Positions 1 to 9,128 of a DNA stretch of 64,000 bases are shown one piece after another. Both the position numbers and the translations under genes were made by a program. The DNA comes from Alteromonadaceae bacterium XY-R5 (lineage in GTDB: Bacteria; Pseudomonadota; Gammaproteobacteria; Enterobacterales; Alteromonadaceae), in the NCBI GenBank assembly GCA_001660395.1, contig LXWE01000006.1:124001-188000 (forward strand). Reading direction: 5' to 3'. The notes under the pieces were generated by a model. It was not told the origin of the DNA. It ran no database searches and was given only the letters and a program-made list of their open reading frames with translations. The stretch's first letter is position 1, and every line of letters starts with the position of its first letter.

Positions 1-994
1 AGGGTGTTTCTGTATCGGTACGAACCAGGTCGATCTGGAAGCTACCAAGAAACGTGGTATTCCAGTGTTTAACGCCCCCTTCTCTAACACCCGTTCAGTG
101 GCTGAACTGGTTTTGGGACAATTAATTATTCTTCTGCGTGGTGTGCCTGAGCGTAATGCCAAAGCCCATCGCGGTGAATGGGATAAGAGTGCTAATGGTT
201 CATATGAAGCGCGAGGCAAAACACTGGGTATTATTGGTTACGGCCACATCGGTACTCAGTTAAGTATCCTGGCAGAACACCTGGGTATGAAGGTGAAGTT
301 CTACGATATCGAAGATAAGCTGGTGCTGGGTAATGCTACTCAGTTAAAAACCATGAAAGAGCTGTTAAACAGCGCCGATGTTGTGACGTTACATGTACCG
401 GAAACCGCTTCCACCCAAAACATGATTGGTGCTGCTGAACTGGCTGAAATGAAGCCTGGGGCCATTTTGATCAATGCAGCCCGCGGCACAGTGATCGATA
501 TTGATGCACTGGTTGAAGCCCTTGAAGCCAACAAGCTTTCCGGCGCAGCCATTGATGTATTCCCTGTGGAGCCAAAATCAAATAACGAAGAATTCTTATC
601 GCCTCTGCGTAAGTTCGATAATGTTATTCTGACGCCACACGTAGGCGGCAGCACCCAGGAAGCACAGGAAAACATCGGGATTGAAGTCGCTGGCAAACTG
701 GCGAAATACAGCGATAACGGTTCGACCCTGTCCGCAGTTAACTTCCCTGAAGTATCTCTGCCAGAACATACCGGCCGTTCACGTTTGTTACACATCCACG
801 AAAACCGCCCTGGCGTTCTGACTCAAATCAACCAGGCATTTGCAGAAAAAGGCATCAACATTTCCGCCCAGTACCTGCAAACATCCGCAGATATTGGTTA
901 TGTGGTCATTGACGTTGATACAGATGATGCCGATGAAGCTTTGCATCAGTTACAAAGCATTCAAGGCACGATCAAGACCCGTATCCTGCATTAA
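1..994 (+). CDS. serA: D-3-phosphoglycerate dehydrogenase, 5' end cut by window
   Basis: First committed step of serine synthesis: 3-phosphoglycerate to 3-phosphohydroxypyruvate with NAD+, in the cytoplasm. The reading frame is open from base 2 and continues off the left edge. About 330 residues are present of roughly 410 in the family. Visible in order: the substrate-domain stretch with NAPFSNTRSVAEL, the NAD-binding Rossmann motif GIIGYGHIGTQ, the catalytic region with INAARGTV and LTPHVGGST, and a C-terminal ACT domain beginning near LLHIHENRPGVL. The ACT domain is where serine binds for feedback inhibition in the E. coli enzyme. The match to E. coli SerA is close along the whole length. 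A GTG at base 65 is internal, not the start. A hairpin terminator follows directly, so the gene ends its transcript. Confidence 0.97.
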   Translation, partial: GCFCIGTNQVDLEATKKRGIPVFNAPFSNTRSVAELVLGQLIILLRGVPERNAKAHRGEWDKSANGSYEARGKTLGIIGYGHIGTQLSILAEHLGMKVKFYDIEDKLVLGNATQLKTMKELLNSADVVTLHVPETASTQNMIGAAELAEMKPGAILINAARGTVIDIDALVEALEANKLSGAAIDVFPVEPKSNNEEFLSPLRKFDNVILTPHVGGSTQEAQENIGIEVAGKLAKYSDNGSTLSAVNFPEVSLPEHTGRSRLLHIHENRPGVLTQINQAFAEKGINISAQYLQTSADIGYVVIDVDTDDADEALHQLQSIQGTIKTRILH

Positions 995-1010
995 TTCGCT
1001 TTAGCGCAGC

Positions 1011-1038
1011 AAAAAGCCACCTCACTCGGTGGCTTTTT
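1011..1038. terminator. Bidirectional hairpin terminator between serA and the M1 peptidase gene
   Basis: An 11-bp perfect stem (AAAAAGCCACC / GGTGGCTTTTT) with a 6-base loop, A-rich on one side and T-rich on the other. It can stop serA on the plus strand and the convergent peptidase gene on the minus strand. The same GCCACC/GGTGGC core is used by the terminator at 5146-5175. Confidence 0.85.
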
Positions 1039-1050
1039 ATTATCTTCGCA

Positions 1051-2754
1051 TCACTCTTGTTTTGCGGCCTTTTGTTGCTGCTGCCACACTTTATAATCAT
1101 CAATATACTGACGATGACGCAGTACTTTTTGTCCGGGATCAACTTTGAGTTTTTGTCCGGTTTTTAAGGTCAGCACCCCACTGCCGTTATCCATTGTCAA
1201 CTTAGTTAATTGACCGTCGATGGTTACCTCCAACGGCATTGGAAACGGCGTACTGGTATCCCAACGCAGCTGCACCTGATTCCCTTGAGAGATCATTTTC
1301 AGCTCAGGTAAATCGGCCTGATACAAGTACACATTAAAAAACCAACTCATATCTCGCTTCATGGTATCGCTAACAATTTTAACAAAATCCTGAGTACTGG
1401 CATATCGAGGTTTAAGCATGCTTGGATGCGGTGTGTCACTACCATAGACCAGTTCGCGTACAGCACTAAAGAATCGCTTATCGCCCATATATTCACGCAG
1501 GGTATGTAAAATAAGCGCTCCTTTGATGTAGATATCCATGCCTGGGCCCGTTTCTTCCCGGTACACTTCTTCTTCAAATTTACTGCTGCCAGACACCATA
1601 GGTACCCGGTTTCTTAACCCCAGCCGCATTTCATAGAGCTGAGCCTTATAGGCCATGTCTCCCCACAAATATTCGGCATAGAGTGGTTGCATATAGGTGG
1701 CAAAACTTTCATGTAACCAGAAGTCATCCCAATCTTTATTCGTTAACTGATTACCAAACCACTCATGGGCTAATTCATGCTGAAGTAAATCATCATAACC
1801 GTATTTCGATTTGGCAAAATCATTACCGTAGGCATTAATAGTTTGATGTTCCATGCCTTTATGCGGCGTATGAACAGCTGCCATTTTCTCACTGGAAAAT
1901 GGATACGGACCAATCATGTCTTCGAAGAAACTCAGCTGTTGTGGAAATTCTTTAAACAGCTCTCGGGCTTGAGTTTCTTCACCACGCAGATACCAAAATT
2001 GCATCGGGTATTCATTTCCGTAGCGACTATGAAATGGCGCTTCTAGTTTTTCATAGGGACCAATATTGAGGGCAATAGCGTAGGTATTAGGGTGCTTCGT
2101 CTGCCAATGGTATGTCAGCCAGCCCGGTTCCTGTGTTACGTTAGTCAGGCGACCATTCGCAACAGCAACCAGAGTATCGGGCACTTTAATATTCATCGTG
2201 ACGTCTTCAGGCTCTCCCATCGGATGGTCGATACATGGCCAGAAAAGATCACATCCCTCTCCTTGCACGGCGGTTGCAATCCAAGGCAGGCCTTCCGATG
2301 TCTGCGACCAGACAAATCCACCGTCCCATGGCGCGTGTTTGGCCGTATGCGGCTTGCCCGAATAGACAATTGTCAGCTTAAAGGGAACGCCATTGGGTGT
2401 AACTGCTGGTAATTGAATGTTCAACTTTCCCTGAGGGTTTGACCACTTATTACTGGCCAGGTTGTGGCCATTAAACTGAATTTTTTCAATATGAAACCGA
2501 GGGTCCAGATCCAACTGCATCTCCTGCAGTCTTCCAAGGCTCACAAACGAGAGTTCAGCTTCTGCCGCCAGTGCCTTTTTTGCAGGAAATATCTGCCAGG
2601 ATAAATCGGCTTTTACAAACTCAACACTCGCCTGACTACCTGCCAATTCACCACCAGATTCCGCCGTTAACGGACTTAATGTCAATACCTCTACAGGTGT
2701 AGACTGACATCCCATCAAAACCAATGAACATGCAGCATATAACCACCGTTGCAT
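1051..2754 (-). CDS. M1-family metallopeptidase, predicted lipoprotein
   Basis: Zinc aminopeptidase-like enzyme of family M1 (gluzincin). The N-terminus is a lipoprotein signal with lipobox LMGC (Cys16), so the enzyme is probably anchored in a membrane on the periplasmic side. The zinc motif HELAH lies at residues 326-330, followed by the third ligand Glu349 in WLHESFATY. The exopeptidase motif usually written GXMEN appears as GMEHQ at 300-304, a variant seen in some bacterial M1 proteins. At 567 residues it is shorter than PepN (about 870), so it has the N-terminal beta domain and the catalytic domain but lacks the long helical C-terminal domain. The substrate cannot be read from the sequence. 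It is a single gene, convergent with serA and divergent from the TonB receptor. Confidence 0.9.
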   Translation of the reverse strand: MQRWLYAACSLVLMGCQSTPVEVLTLSPLTAESGGELAGSQASVEFVKADLSWQIFPAKKALAAEAELSFVSLGRLQEMQLDLDPRFHIEKIQFNGHNLASNKWSNPQGKLNIQLPAVTPNGVPFKLTIVYSGKPHTAKHAPWDGGFVWSQTSEGLPWIATAVQGEGCDLFWPCIDHPMGEPEDVTMNIKVPDTLVAVANGRLTNVTQEPGWLTYHWQTKHPNTYAIALNIGPYEKLEAPFHSRYGNEYPMQFWYLRGEETQARELFKEFPQQLSFFEDMIGPYPFSSEKMAAVHTPHKGMEHQTINAYGNDFAKSKYGYDDLLQHELAHEWFGNQLTNKDWDDFWLHESFATYMQPLYAEYLWGDMAYKAQLYEMRLGLRNRVPMVSGSSKFEEEVYREETGPGMDIYIKGALILHTLREYMGDKRFFSAVRELVYGSDTPHPSMLKPRYASTQDFVKIVSDTMKRDMSWFFNVYLYQADLPELKMISQGNQVQLRWDTSTPFPMPLEVTIDGQLTKLTMDNGSGVLTLKTGQKLKVDPGQKVLRHRQYIDDYKVWQQQQKAAKQE

Positions 2755-2831
2755 GATGACTCCATATCTAAAAAATTAGTTAAAACAATCTACTAGCCTA
2801 CCCTGTGAGGAAACAAATTGCGAAAAGTTAA

Positions 2832-2856
2832 GGCGTAAATTGCATGCAAATACGCC
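2832..2856. repeat. Nested palindrome in the M1 peptidase / TonB receptor intergenic region
   Basis: A perfect 10-bp palindrome TTGCATGCAA (2840-2849) is flanked by outer arms GGCGTA (2832-2837) and TACGCC (2851-2856), with two unpaired bases on the left and one on the right. It lies between two divergent genes, about 60 bp from the Fur box. It may be an operator for an unknown regulator; no matching consensus was recognised. Confidence 0.45.
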
Positions 2857-2917
2857 AGGACCGTGTACATATGCGATAAATGCACTGCTTATGTAAAGAT
2901 ATGTCAACCCAAGTTAT

Positions 2918-2932
2918 TGAGAATTATTATCA
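2918..2932 (+). promoter_or_regulatory. Fur box upstream of the TonB-dependent receptor
   Basis: TGAGAATTATTATCA matches the 7-1-7 Fur consensus TGATAATNATTATCA at 13 of 14 defined positions. It lies 43 bp before the receptor start codon, where Fur-iron would block transcription. This fits iron-repressed expression of a siderophore receptor. Confidence 0.8.
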
Positions 2933-2974
2933 ATTGCAATATCATGTGTTTTTTTACGCCTCTTAAGCAAAAAC

Positions 2975-5125
2975 ATGAACCAGACAAAGCACTTACCCTT
3001 AACTCTAGTAGCAATAAGCATTGCCTTCGCTTACCCAACACTCGCCCAAACAACCGATAATACAGACACACAAAGTGTAGAAAAAGTCATCGTGATGGGT
3101 TCTAAAGATTCCGGTTATCTGAGCGATAAGTCGAAAGTAGCCAGTAAACTGAGCCTGAGTATCAAGGAAACACCACAATCCATATCCGTTATCAGCCCTG
3201 CACAGCTGCAAGATTTTGCCATTACGGACTTGAATACTGCGTTGGAAAACGCTCCAGGTATTACAGTAGAGCAAATCGAGACTGACCGAACTTATTACCG
3301 AGCCCGAGGCTTCGACATTACCAATTTCCAAATCGATGGACTTGGCCTACCTGCTATTAGCGGTAACCTGCATGGCGATATGGATACCGCCATGTTCGAA
3401 AAAATTGAAATCGTACGTGGTGCCAATGGATTAATGACGGGCATGGGTAATCCGTCTGCGACCGTAAATATGGTCCGTAAAAAGCCTACACAGGACACAC
3501 AAATTAGCGCCAATTTTCAACTTGGCAGTTGGGATAATAAACGCTTAGACCTAGACGCATCGGGTAGCCTTAGTGATAACGTACGTGGTCGTGTCGTCGT
3601 CGCTGCCGAGGACAAAGAATCTTATCTTGATCGCTATTCAATGAATAAGCAGGTCTATTACGGCGTGATTGAAGCAGATGTGACAGACAATACCCTGCTC
3701 ACCGCGGGTGTCAGCCACCAAAGCAGCACAGCCGACGGCAATATGTGGGGCGCACTGACGCTTTACTATACAGATGGCACTCCCACCAACTTTGATCGTT
3801 CCACCAACAGTGCGGCTGACTGGTCTACGTGGGAAGTGGTGCAGGACAGACTATTTTTCACCCTGGAACATACATTCTCTAACAACTGGCAACTAGGTGC
3901 GAATTATAGCCATGTAGACACGGACGAAGATTCATTGCTGTTCTATACCTATGGCACCTTAAATGCGGAAACTGGCCTGGGCTTAACTGGCTACGGTAGC
4001 GAATACGATCGCGATGATAAACAGGACCTGTTTGATCTTTATGTAAATGGCGAATTTAGCCTGTTTGGCAGAATGCATGAAGTGGTTGCCGGGGTAAACT
4101 GGTCTCGTTTGCAGTATCAGGAAACTTCCTTGTATGACTATCACACCGGCAATGGCTTCCCTGCCATGCCGACAATGGATAACTGGGATGGCGATACGCC
4201 ATTACCTGAATTTACCGATTATAAAAGTGGCAGTGATATCGATATCTTCCAGCGTTCAGCCTATCTAGCCGGTCGTTTTTCTATTACTGATGAACTCACC
4301 TTCATTGCTGGCGCTCGGTATAACGCAACCAGCTCTAATGGTGCCTCATACGGTAAAGACCGCACCACGGATGACAGTGAAGTGATTCCCTATGCCGGCC
4401 TGACGTACGCATTTAACAGCGATGTACTGGCTTACGCCAGCTATACCGAAACCTATGAAGTGCAAACCGAACAGGACGCCAATTTTAATCAGTTAGCCCC
4501 TCTCACAGGTGAAGCTAAAGAAATTGGTGTAAAAACGGATCTGTTGGATGACAAAGCCCTATTAACCGTCGCTTATTTTGACATCAAGCAAGTAAATCTG
4601 GCGGTTGCTGCGAACGAGCAGGTCACTAACCCGACAACAGGCGTACCAGAAACCGTTTACTATGGCGCCGAAGGGATCAGTAGTAAAGGCGTTGAAATTG
4701 AACTGACCGGTGAAATTGCCGAAGGCTGGCAGGGCACGTTTGCCTACACCAATATTGATTTGAGCGGCGACGATACAGTGAAGGGCTACACCCCGGAACA
4801 ACTTATTCGTTTATCTACCACCTATCGATTACCCGCACTGGAACAGCTCAAAGTCGGCGCAAGTGTTTCATGGCAGGATGATATTTCTCGCAATCAAGGC
4901 ACTGTCGGGGAAGGGTTCGATAATGCAGGAGAGACCATTGTGACGCATCAGGATGCCTATGCGTTGATAAACCTGATGGCTAGCTTTGATGTCACTTCAG
5001 ATATTACCGTCTCTGCCAACATTAACAACCTCACCGATGAGAAGTACCTAAATAGCCTGTACTGGGCTCAGGGGTTCTACGGCGCACCTCGTAACTACTC
5101 AGTGAATCTGCGCTGGAGTTACTAA
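2975..5125 (+). CDS. TonB-dependent siderophore receptor
   Basis: Outer-membrane gated channel taking up a ferric siderophore with energy from TonB-ExbB-ExbD. A Sec signal peptide ends near residue 24 (PTLAQ). A TonB-box-like segment (VEKVIVMG) follows. The plug domain spans about residues 50-165, with the typical IKETPQSISVIS, GITV and ARGFDI..QIDG segments of the FpvA/FhuE-type siderophore subfamily. A 22-strand beta barrel makes up the rest and ends in an aromatic residue (LRWSY). At 716 residues it is normal for the family. Regulation by iron is indicated by the Fur box just upstream. No siderophore synthesis or TonB genes are nearby, so the ligand is unknown. A solitary Fur-controlled receptor is common for scavenged (xeno)siderophores. 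Confidence 0.93.
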   Translation: MNQTKHLPLTLVAISIAFAYPTLAQTTDNTDTQSVEKVIVMGSKDSGYLSDKSKVASKLSLSIKETPQSISVISPAQLQDFAITDLNTALENAPGITVEQIETDRTYYRARGFDITNFQIDGLGLPAISGNLHGDMDTAMFEKIEIVRGANGLMTGMGNPSATVNMVRKKPTQDTQISANFQLGSWDNKRLDLDASGSLSDNVRGRVVVAAEDKESYLDRYSMNKQVYYGVIEADVTDNTLLTAGVSHQSSTADGNMWGALTLYYTDGTPTNFDRSTNSAADWSTWEVVQDRLFFTLEHTFSNNWQLGANYSHVDTDEDSLLFYTYGTLNAETGLGLTGYGSEYDRDDKQDLFDLYVNGEFSLFGRMHEVVAGVNWSRLQYQETSLYDYHTGNGFPAMPTMDNWDGDTPLPEFTDYKSGSDIDIFQRSAYLAGRFSITDELTFIAGARYNATSSNGASYGKDRTTDDSEVIPYAGLTYAFNSDVLAYASYTETYEVQTEQDANFNQLAPLTGEAKEIGVKTDLLDDKALLTVAYFDIKQVNLAVAANEQVTNPTTGVPETVYYGAEGISSKGVEIELTGEIAEGWQGTFAYTNIDLSGDDTVKGYTPEQLIRLSTTYRLPALEQLKVGASVSWQDDISRNQGTVGEGFDNAGETIVTHQDAYALINLMASFDVTSDITVSANINNLTDEKYLNSLYWAQGFYGAPRNYSVNLRWSY

Positions 5126-5145
5126 CACCAGCATAACCCCCTAAC

Positions 5146-5175
5146 AAAAAAGCCACCTTACAAGGTGGCTTTTTT
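5146..5175. terminator. Terminator after the TonB receptor, also facing the DUF481 gene
   Basis: AAAAAAGCCACCTT pairs with AAGGTGGCTTTTTT around a very short centre. The A and T tails make it usable from both strands; the minus-strand DUF481 gene ends 26 bp away. Confidence 0.85.
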
Positions 5176-5200
5176 ATGAGTGATAGAAGAAAAACTCGGT

Positions 5201-5944
5201 TTAGAAAAAGGTATACACCAATGTCACCGCTGTGGTGGTATCGAGTTTTTCAGTATCGGAAGATACATTCGAGTTATGATCCATGGTTAATGACAATTTC
5301 ATCGCCAGTGAACCATTAATTTTTGCCGTTAAGGCTGTTTCGGAACGTGATTTAGTATTGTACTGACCGTATTCCGTACTCACTAGCTGACTAAAGTTTG
5401 CAGATTCAGAAATCTTCCAGTGAAAATCCATTGAGCCACGTAAAATCACGCTGCTCTCATCTTCATCCTCATCCGTCTCTACAAAGGCATAACCCGGACC
5501 GATGGAATACTCAAATTTGGTCTTTTTGGTTTCCCATAAACGTTCACTCCAACCCAGAGCTAACGTTGACTGGTAGTTATAGCTGCTAAAGCGGTCGTCT
5601 TCATAAGAACCAAACAAGAACAAACGGTGATTCGGGTTAGATAACTTATAGTTAGCCTGCCCTGCCATATAAATATTTTGCGCGGTGGTTTCTTTCTTAT
5701 TGGTATCATCGTCTTCGTCCTGTTTGTACAAACCTTCCAGGCTGAAGTCGTTACTCCACATTTCCAGCTCCTGGTGAGCGGAAAGCTTAGCTTTCATAGT
5801 AGAGCTTTCAGTATTACCCGTGGTGACAATCAGACCAAACTCACCATCCATCGAAAAAGGCTTTACCGGCTCGTCATCCTGAGCCATCGCTGCCATTGGA
5901 GCAACCAGGCCAAGTAACATTACACATTTCTTCATTTTCATCAT
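5201..5944 (-). CDS. DUF481 outer-membrane protein (YdiY-like), paralogue 1
   Basis: Member of the DUF481 family of predicted beta-barrel outer-membrane proteins; function unknown. The reading frame opens at 5989, but the likely start is ATG at 5944 because AAGGGA lies 7 bases before it. The protein then begins directly with a signal peptide (cleavage near MAAMA-Q). Mature features: alternating hydrophobic/polar strands, the family-type segment GEFGLIVTTGNTESSTMKAK, acidic runs (DEDDD, DEDEDE) that are probably exposed loops or calcium sites, and a C-terminal aromatic (VYTFF). It is the second gene of a tandem pair with the paralogue at 6036-6830. The two share GNT, YKLSNP/YKLTDP, LFGSYEDDRF/IYGAYEDDRF and KINGALAMKL-type segments, so they arose by duplication. 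Confidence 0.82.
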   Translation of the reverse strand: MMKMKKCVMLLGLVAPMAAMAQDDEPVKPFSMDGEFGLIVTTGNTESSTMKAKLSAHQELEMWSNDFSLEGLYKQDEDDDTNKKETTAQNIYMAGQANYKLSNPNHRLFLFGSYEDDRFSSYNYQSTLALGWSERLWETKKTKFEYSIGPGYAFVETDEDEDESSVILRGSMDFHWKISESANFSQLVSTEYGQYNTKSRSETALTAKINGSLAMKLSLTMDHNSNVSSDTEKLDTTTAVTLVYTFF

Positions 5945-6035
5945 CCTGAGTTCCCTTGAAATAAAGTGGGCTAAGGTTATGCGCTTCAAACGTTTTCTAG
6001 TCTATCAGCTATTTGCTGAATATTTCGTCAGGAAA

Positions 6036-6830
6036 TTAAAAAAACTGGTAAACCAGTGTTACCGCCGTTTCAGTATCCAGCCCTTCAACATCTGATACAA
6101 CTTCAGTGTTATGTTTGAGAATAAATGCCAGCTTCATTGCCAGTGCACCATTTATCTTCGCCGCCAGAGAGGTTTCCATGCGGGTTTTAGCATAGTCCCA
6201 GGCAGCCTGAGTACTGATAAACTGGCGAAAACTTGAGGTATCTGACAATTTCAGTTTGTACTCAATAGCAGCACGTACCATCAAGCCTGACTCATCCACG
6301 TCTTCATCTTCATCTTCTAATTCAGACACAGCATAGCCAGGGCCGATACTGTATTTAAACTGACTAATGCCATCGTCCCACAATTGAGTGCTCCAGCCTG
6401 TCGCCAGCGCAGCCTGATAGCGATACCCATTAAAGCGGTCATCTTCATAGGCACCGTAGATGAATAAACGCTTTTTAGGATCGGTTAGCTTGTAGTCAAA
6501 CTGAGCAGCGGCAAATACACGCTGCGCGGTGGTTTCGGTAACATCGTTACCATCATCATCTTCAGATTCTGTTTCGGTAACCAGTACGTCGGCATCATAC
6601 TGGTTATCCCACATTTCGGTGTCATGGGTAATATGCACTACGCCTTTTAATCCCTGCGAATCGGTGTTCCCCGTCACCATCAGCGCACCCAACTCCCCCG
6701 TCATGGTAAAGTCAGATGTTTGTTCTTCACTGATTACAACAGGATCATCAGGATCCAAGGTTTGCAGTAGATCAATCTGCGCATAGGATGCAGACGAAAA
6801 ACACAATAGGCTGGCCCAAAGTCGCTTCAT
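6036..6830 (-). CDS. DUF481 outer-membrane protein (YdiY-like), paralogue 2
   Basis: First gene of the tandem DUF481 pair and probably co-transcribed with the next one, 91 bp downstream. A signal peptide of about 18 residues ends near SASYA-Q. The body is a predicted 10-12-strand barrel with the segment GELGALMVTGNTDSQGLKG and an aromatic C-terminus (VYQFF). Acidic runs (ESEDDDG, LEDEDEDVDE) occur at the same places as in the paralogue, which argues for a conserved exposed acidic loop. The molecular role is unknown. A barrel assignment is inference from family membership and the strand pattern. Confidence 0.82.
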   Translation of the reverse strand: MKRLWASLLCFSSASYAQIDLLQTLDPDDPVVISEEQTSDFTMTGELGALMVTGNTDSQGLKGVVHITHDTEMWDNQYDADVLVTETESEDDDGNDVTETTAQRVFAAAQFDYKLTDPKKRLFIYGAYEDDRFNGYRYQAALATGWSTQLWDDGISQFKYSIGPGYAVSELEDEDEDVDESGLMVRAAIEYKLKLSDTSSFRQFISTQAAWDYAKTRMETSLAAKINGALAMKLAFILKHNTEVVSDVEGLDTETAVTLVYQFF

Positions 6831-6993
6831 TTAGCACACTTCCCATTCTTAAAATTTATTATTCAGCTTATTTGGGAAATTATCGCTTTTTGTCATACAT
6901 ATACACAAGTGTAAAGACGACCAAAAGGTATAAAACTGAACGCTCATTCAGTTTCAATTTAATTTTTACCTTCTATCGCCTCTTTGTAACGTC

Positions 6994-7818
6994 CTAGACT
7001 CCCATCAGCGCGAGTATCCCCGTCGCTTCCATCTTGACCATCTTAAGTAAATCGTCAATATCGTCAGGCGTTAAATCGAGGGCATTAAGCAATTTGGCAT
7101 CAAGCCACTGACAGGTATCGTTGGCTTCAGTCACTTCATTGAATGCCACACGAGCCGCGACTAATAATACGGCGGCTTCTTTATTGGCCAAAGCAAATTT
7201 TTCGTCGTGAAGGCGGGTAATAGGCAGATACAAAGTATCAGGTAATCCCCACGCTTTAAGCACATCGGCGCTGCAATCAGCATAGGTGAATTCGAAAATC
7301 TCTTGTTGATGTTTCCATGGGGCCAGATCCAATCCAGCCTGCTCGCATTTGGTCGCCAGTTCCGGCGTCTGAGACGCCACAATTAATTCGCCTAAGTTAT
7401 GCAATAGCCCCAAAACAAAGAAGCGTTCACTGCCACGAATTTTCGCCATTCGCGCGAGGTCTTTCGCCAACAAGCTACACAATACACTTTGACGCCAGAA
7501 GCGATTTACATCGATGGGCTCTTCACCAAAGTGTTCAATAACACTGCGCGCAGTTTCGGCTATCACCAGGTTGTAGAGTGCCTCGCCACCGATAACATTG
7601 ACAGCCTTCGCAATACTGTGAATTTGTGAGGGAAAGCGAAATAGTGCGCTGTTGGCCAGGCGTAATAATTTCGAGGTTAGTGCAGGGTCCTGTGCAATAA
7701 GTTCAGCAATATCATCCATGTGTGAACTTTGGTCATCCAGCATTGCCCTGACCTTGTGACAGATATCAGGCAACGTAAAAGATTTTGTCGCTTTTCGTGT
7801 GTATTGCTTTAATTGCAT
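6994..7818 (-). CDS. HDOD-domain regulatory protein
   Basis: HDOD proteins are non-enzymatic relatives of HD phosphohydrolases, found in bacterial signalling and often linked to motility, biofilm or c-di-GMP circuits. The domain covers most of the 274 residues: LPDICHKVRAMLDD, IAELIAQDPALTSKLLRLANSA and the later RFFVLGLLHNLGELIV segment are typical. There is no GGDEF, EAL or receiver domain attached. It is transcribed alone on the minus strand, with AT-rich non-coding DNA on both sides. A second, more divergent HDOD protein lies at 61118-62740. Confidence 0.88.
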   Translation of the reverse strand: MQLKQYTRKATKSFTLPDICHKVRAMLDDQSSHMDDIAELIAQDPALTSKLLRLANSALFRFPSQIHSIAKAVNVIGGEALYNLVIAETARSVIEHFGEEPIDVNRFWRQSVLCSLLAKDLARMAKIRGSERFFVLGLLHNLGELIVASQTPELATKCEQAGLDLAPWKHQQEIFEFTYADCSADVLKAWGLPDTLYLPITRLHDEKFALANKEAAVLLVAARVAFNEVTEANDTCQWLDAKLLNALDLTPDDIDDLLKMVKMEATGILALMGV

Positions 7819-8043
7819 GATTAAACCGTTATCTCATTTCTTGCGGTTTACAAATTGGAATGCCAATTATAAACAAGCGTTTAATAATTGCAGACCAGTT
7901 TCGTCGGAGAAAAAAGGGCGTTGGTATCAGAATGTATAATTAAATACCCTAACTAAATTCTCAGAGATCCAGTGGCAGAAAATTGAAATTCTTCCGATTA
8001 TCCCTAATCATTTTTAATATACTCCATCACCAGAATAGTCCTG

Positions 8044-8805
8044 ATGCCAAACCCCGTCGAACTTCCCGTACCATTTTTTACTGGCATATTGCTTGAAAGC
8101 CGCTGTGTGCTGGAATTTACTAACAGCATAATTCAATTACCTTTTTTACTGCAAACCCCACGGGGCGATGGCCATCCGGTTGTTGTCGTGCCGGGATTTT
8201 TGACCACAGATGCCAGTACCGGTCCACTGCGATCCTTTTTACGTATGAAAGGCTATGCGACCTATGGCTGGGGCTTAGGCCGAAATTTGGGTAAAGAATT
8301 AGTCAGTGGACAATCTGGCATCAACGAGGAATTGGCCGACGTGGTAAAAAATGTCAGCGAAGCCCATCAATCAAAAGTCAGTTTAATTGGCTGGAGTCTG
8401 GGGGGAATTCAGGCCAGAGAAGTCGCTCGCCATATTCCCGATTGTATCCGTCAGGTCATATGTCTGGGAAGCCCGTTTAATGACGCCGCCACCGGTGCGC
8501 CTAAACCAGCTAAATTGTTTAGAATGCTGCACAAAGACACCAATGAAGCCAAAGCCGACCTGGTACACAAGGCCAGAATTGTTCCACCAGTCCCCTGCAC
8601 TGCGATTTATTCTCCGACGGATGGTGTCGCCCACTGGCGAGCCTGTATGCAGGATGCCGCCCTGGCCCATGATCATTTTGAAAACATTGAAGTTGATAGC
8701 AGCCATTTAGGCATTAGCTATCACTCAGATTCGTTGCGGATTATTGCTGATCGTCTGGCACAGCCAGAGCACCACTGGCAACCATATAAAGCAAGCGAGC
8801 GCTAG
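8044..8805 (+). CDS. Alpha/beta-hydrolase, lipase-like
   Basis: Predicted serine hydrolase resembling bacterial triacylglycerol lipases/esterases. Visible: the oxyanion strand HPVVVVPGFLTT, the nucleophile elbow GWSLGG with Ser118, a candidate catalytic Asp in IYSPTDGVAHW and a candidate His in SSHLGISYH, in the correct order. No signal peptide is seen, so it may be cytoplasmic. No clear ribosome binding site precedes the ATG. A TATAAT at 7935-7940 is a possible -10, without a good -35. It converges on the DUF1289 gene: the stop codons of the two share the CTAG at 8802-8805. The natural substrate is unknown. Confidence 0.8.
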   Translation: MPNPVELPVPFFTGILLESRCVLEFTNSIIQLPFLLQTPRGDGHPVVVVPGFLTTDASTGPLRSFLRMKGYATYGWGLGRNLGKELVSGQSGINEELADVVKNVSEAHQSKVSLIGWSLGGIQAREVARHIPDCIRQVICLGSPFNDAATGAPKPAKLFRMLHKDTNEAKADLVHKARIVPPVPCTAIYSPTDGVAHWRACMQDAALAHDHFENIEVDSSHLGISYHSDSLRIIADRLAQPEHHWQPYKASER

Positions 8806-9056
8806 CTCTCATCTTGCCATAAAAGGGTTTGCACAGGGTCAGCCGCAATCGCCTGAGCAGTTGTTTGGCGCGATTCGGCCCGACGCTTACGCATATAACA
8901 GGCTTTAACAATCTTGCGTTTGGTGTCATTGTCTAGTTTTAACCAATGCAGGCGCTCATCCCGGGAGCGATAACACCCCAGACAATAGCCCCGTGGCCCG
9001 GACTGGCAAACACCAATGCAGGGACTGGGTATATCAAAAAACTCCAGCTGTTCCAC
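8802..9056 (-). CDS. DUF1289 family small cysteine-rich protein
   Basis: 84-residue protein with the DUF1289 signature near the N-terminus: SPCIGVC, then GYCLGCYRSRDERLHW. The four cysteines (C-x3-C and C-x2-C) look like a metal or iron-sulfur site, but this has not been shown for the family as far as I know. The C-terminal half is charged and less conserved. It overlaps the lipase-like gene by 4 bp in convergent orientation, so transcription of each runs into the other. Function unknown. Confidence 0.85.
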   Translation of the reverse strand: MEQLEFFDIPSPCIGVCQSGPRGYCLGCYRSRDERLHWLKLDNDTKRKIVKACYMRKRRAESRQTTAQAIAADPVQTLLWQDES

Positions 9057-9128
9057 AAGTACGCACCTTTTTTAATCAGTCTAGCTAGTGTAAGAGTTGC
9101 TTGGCAAAATAGAAATCCTAAGCATAAA

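Noticed and set aside
2863-3060. 65-residue open frame overlapping the Fur box and the receptor start
   Set aside because: It overlaps the receptor signal peptide in another frame and has no protein character.
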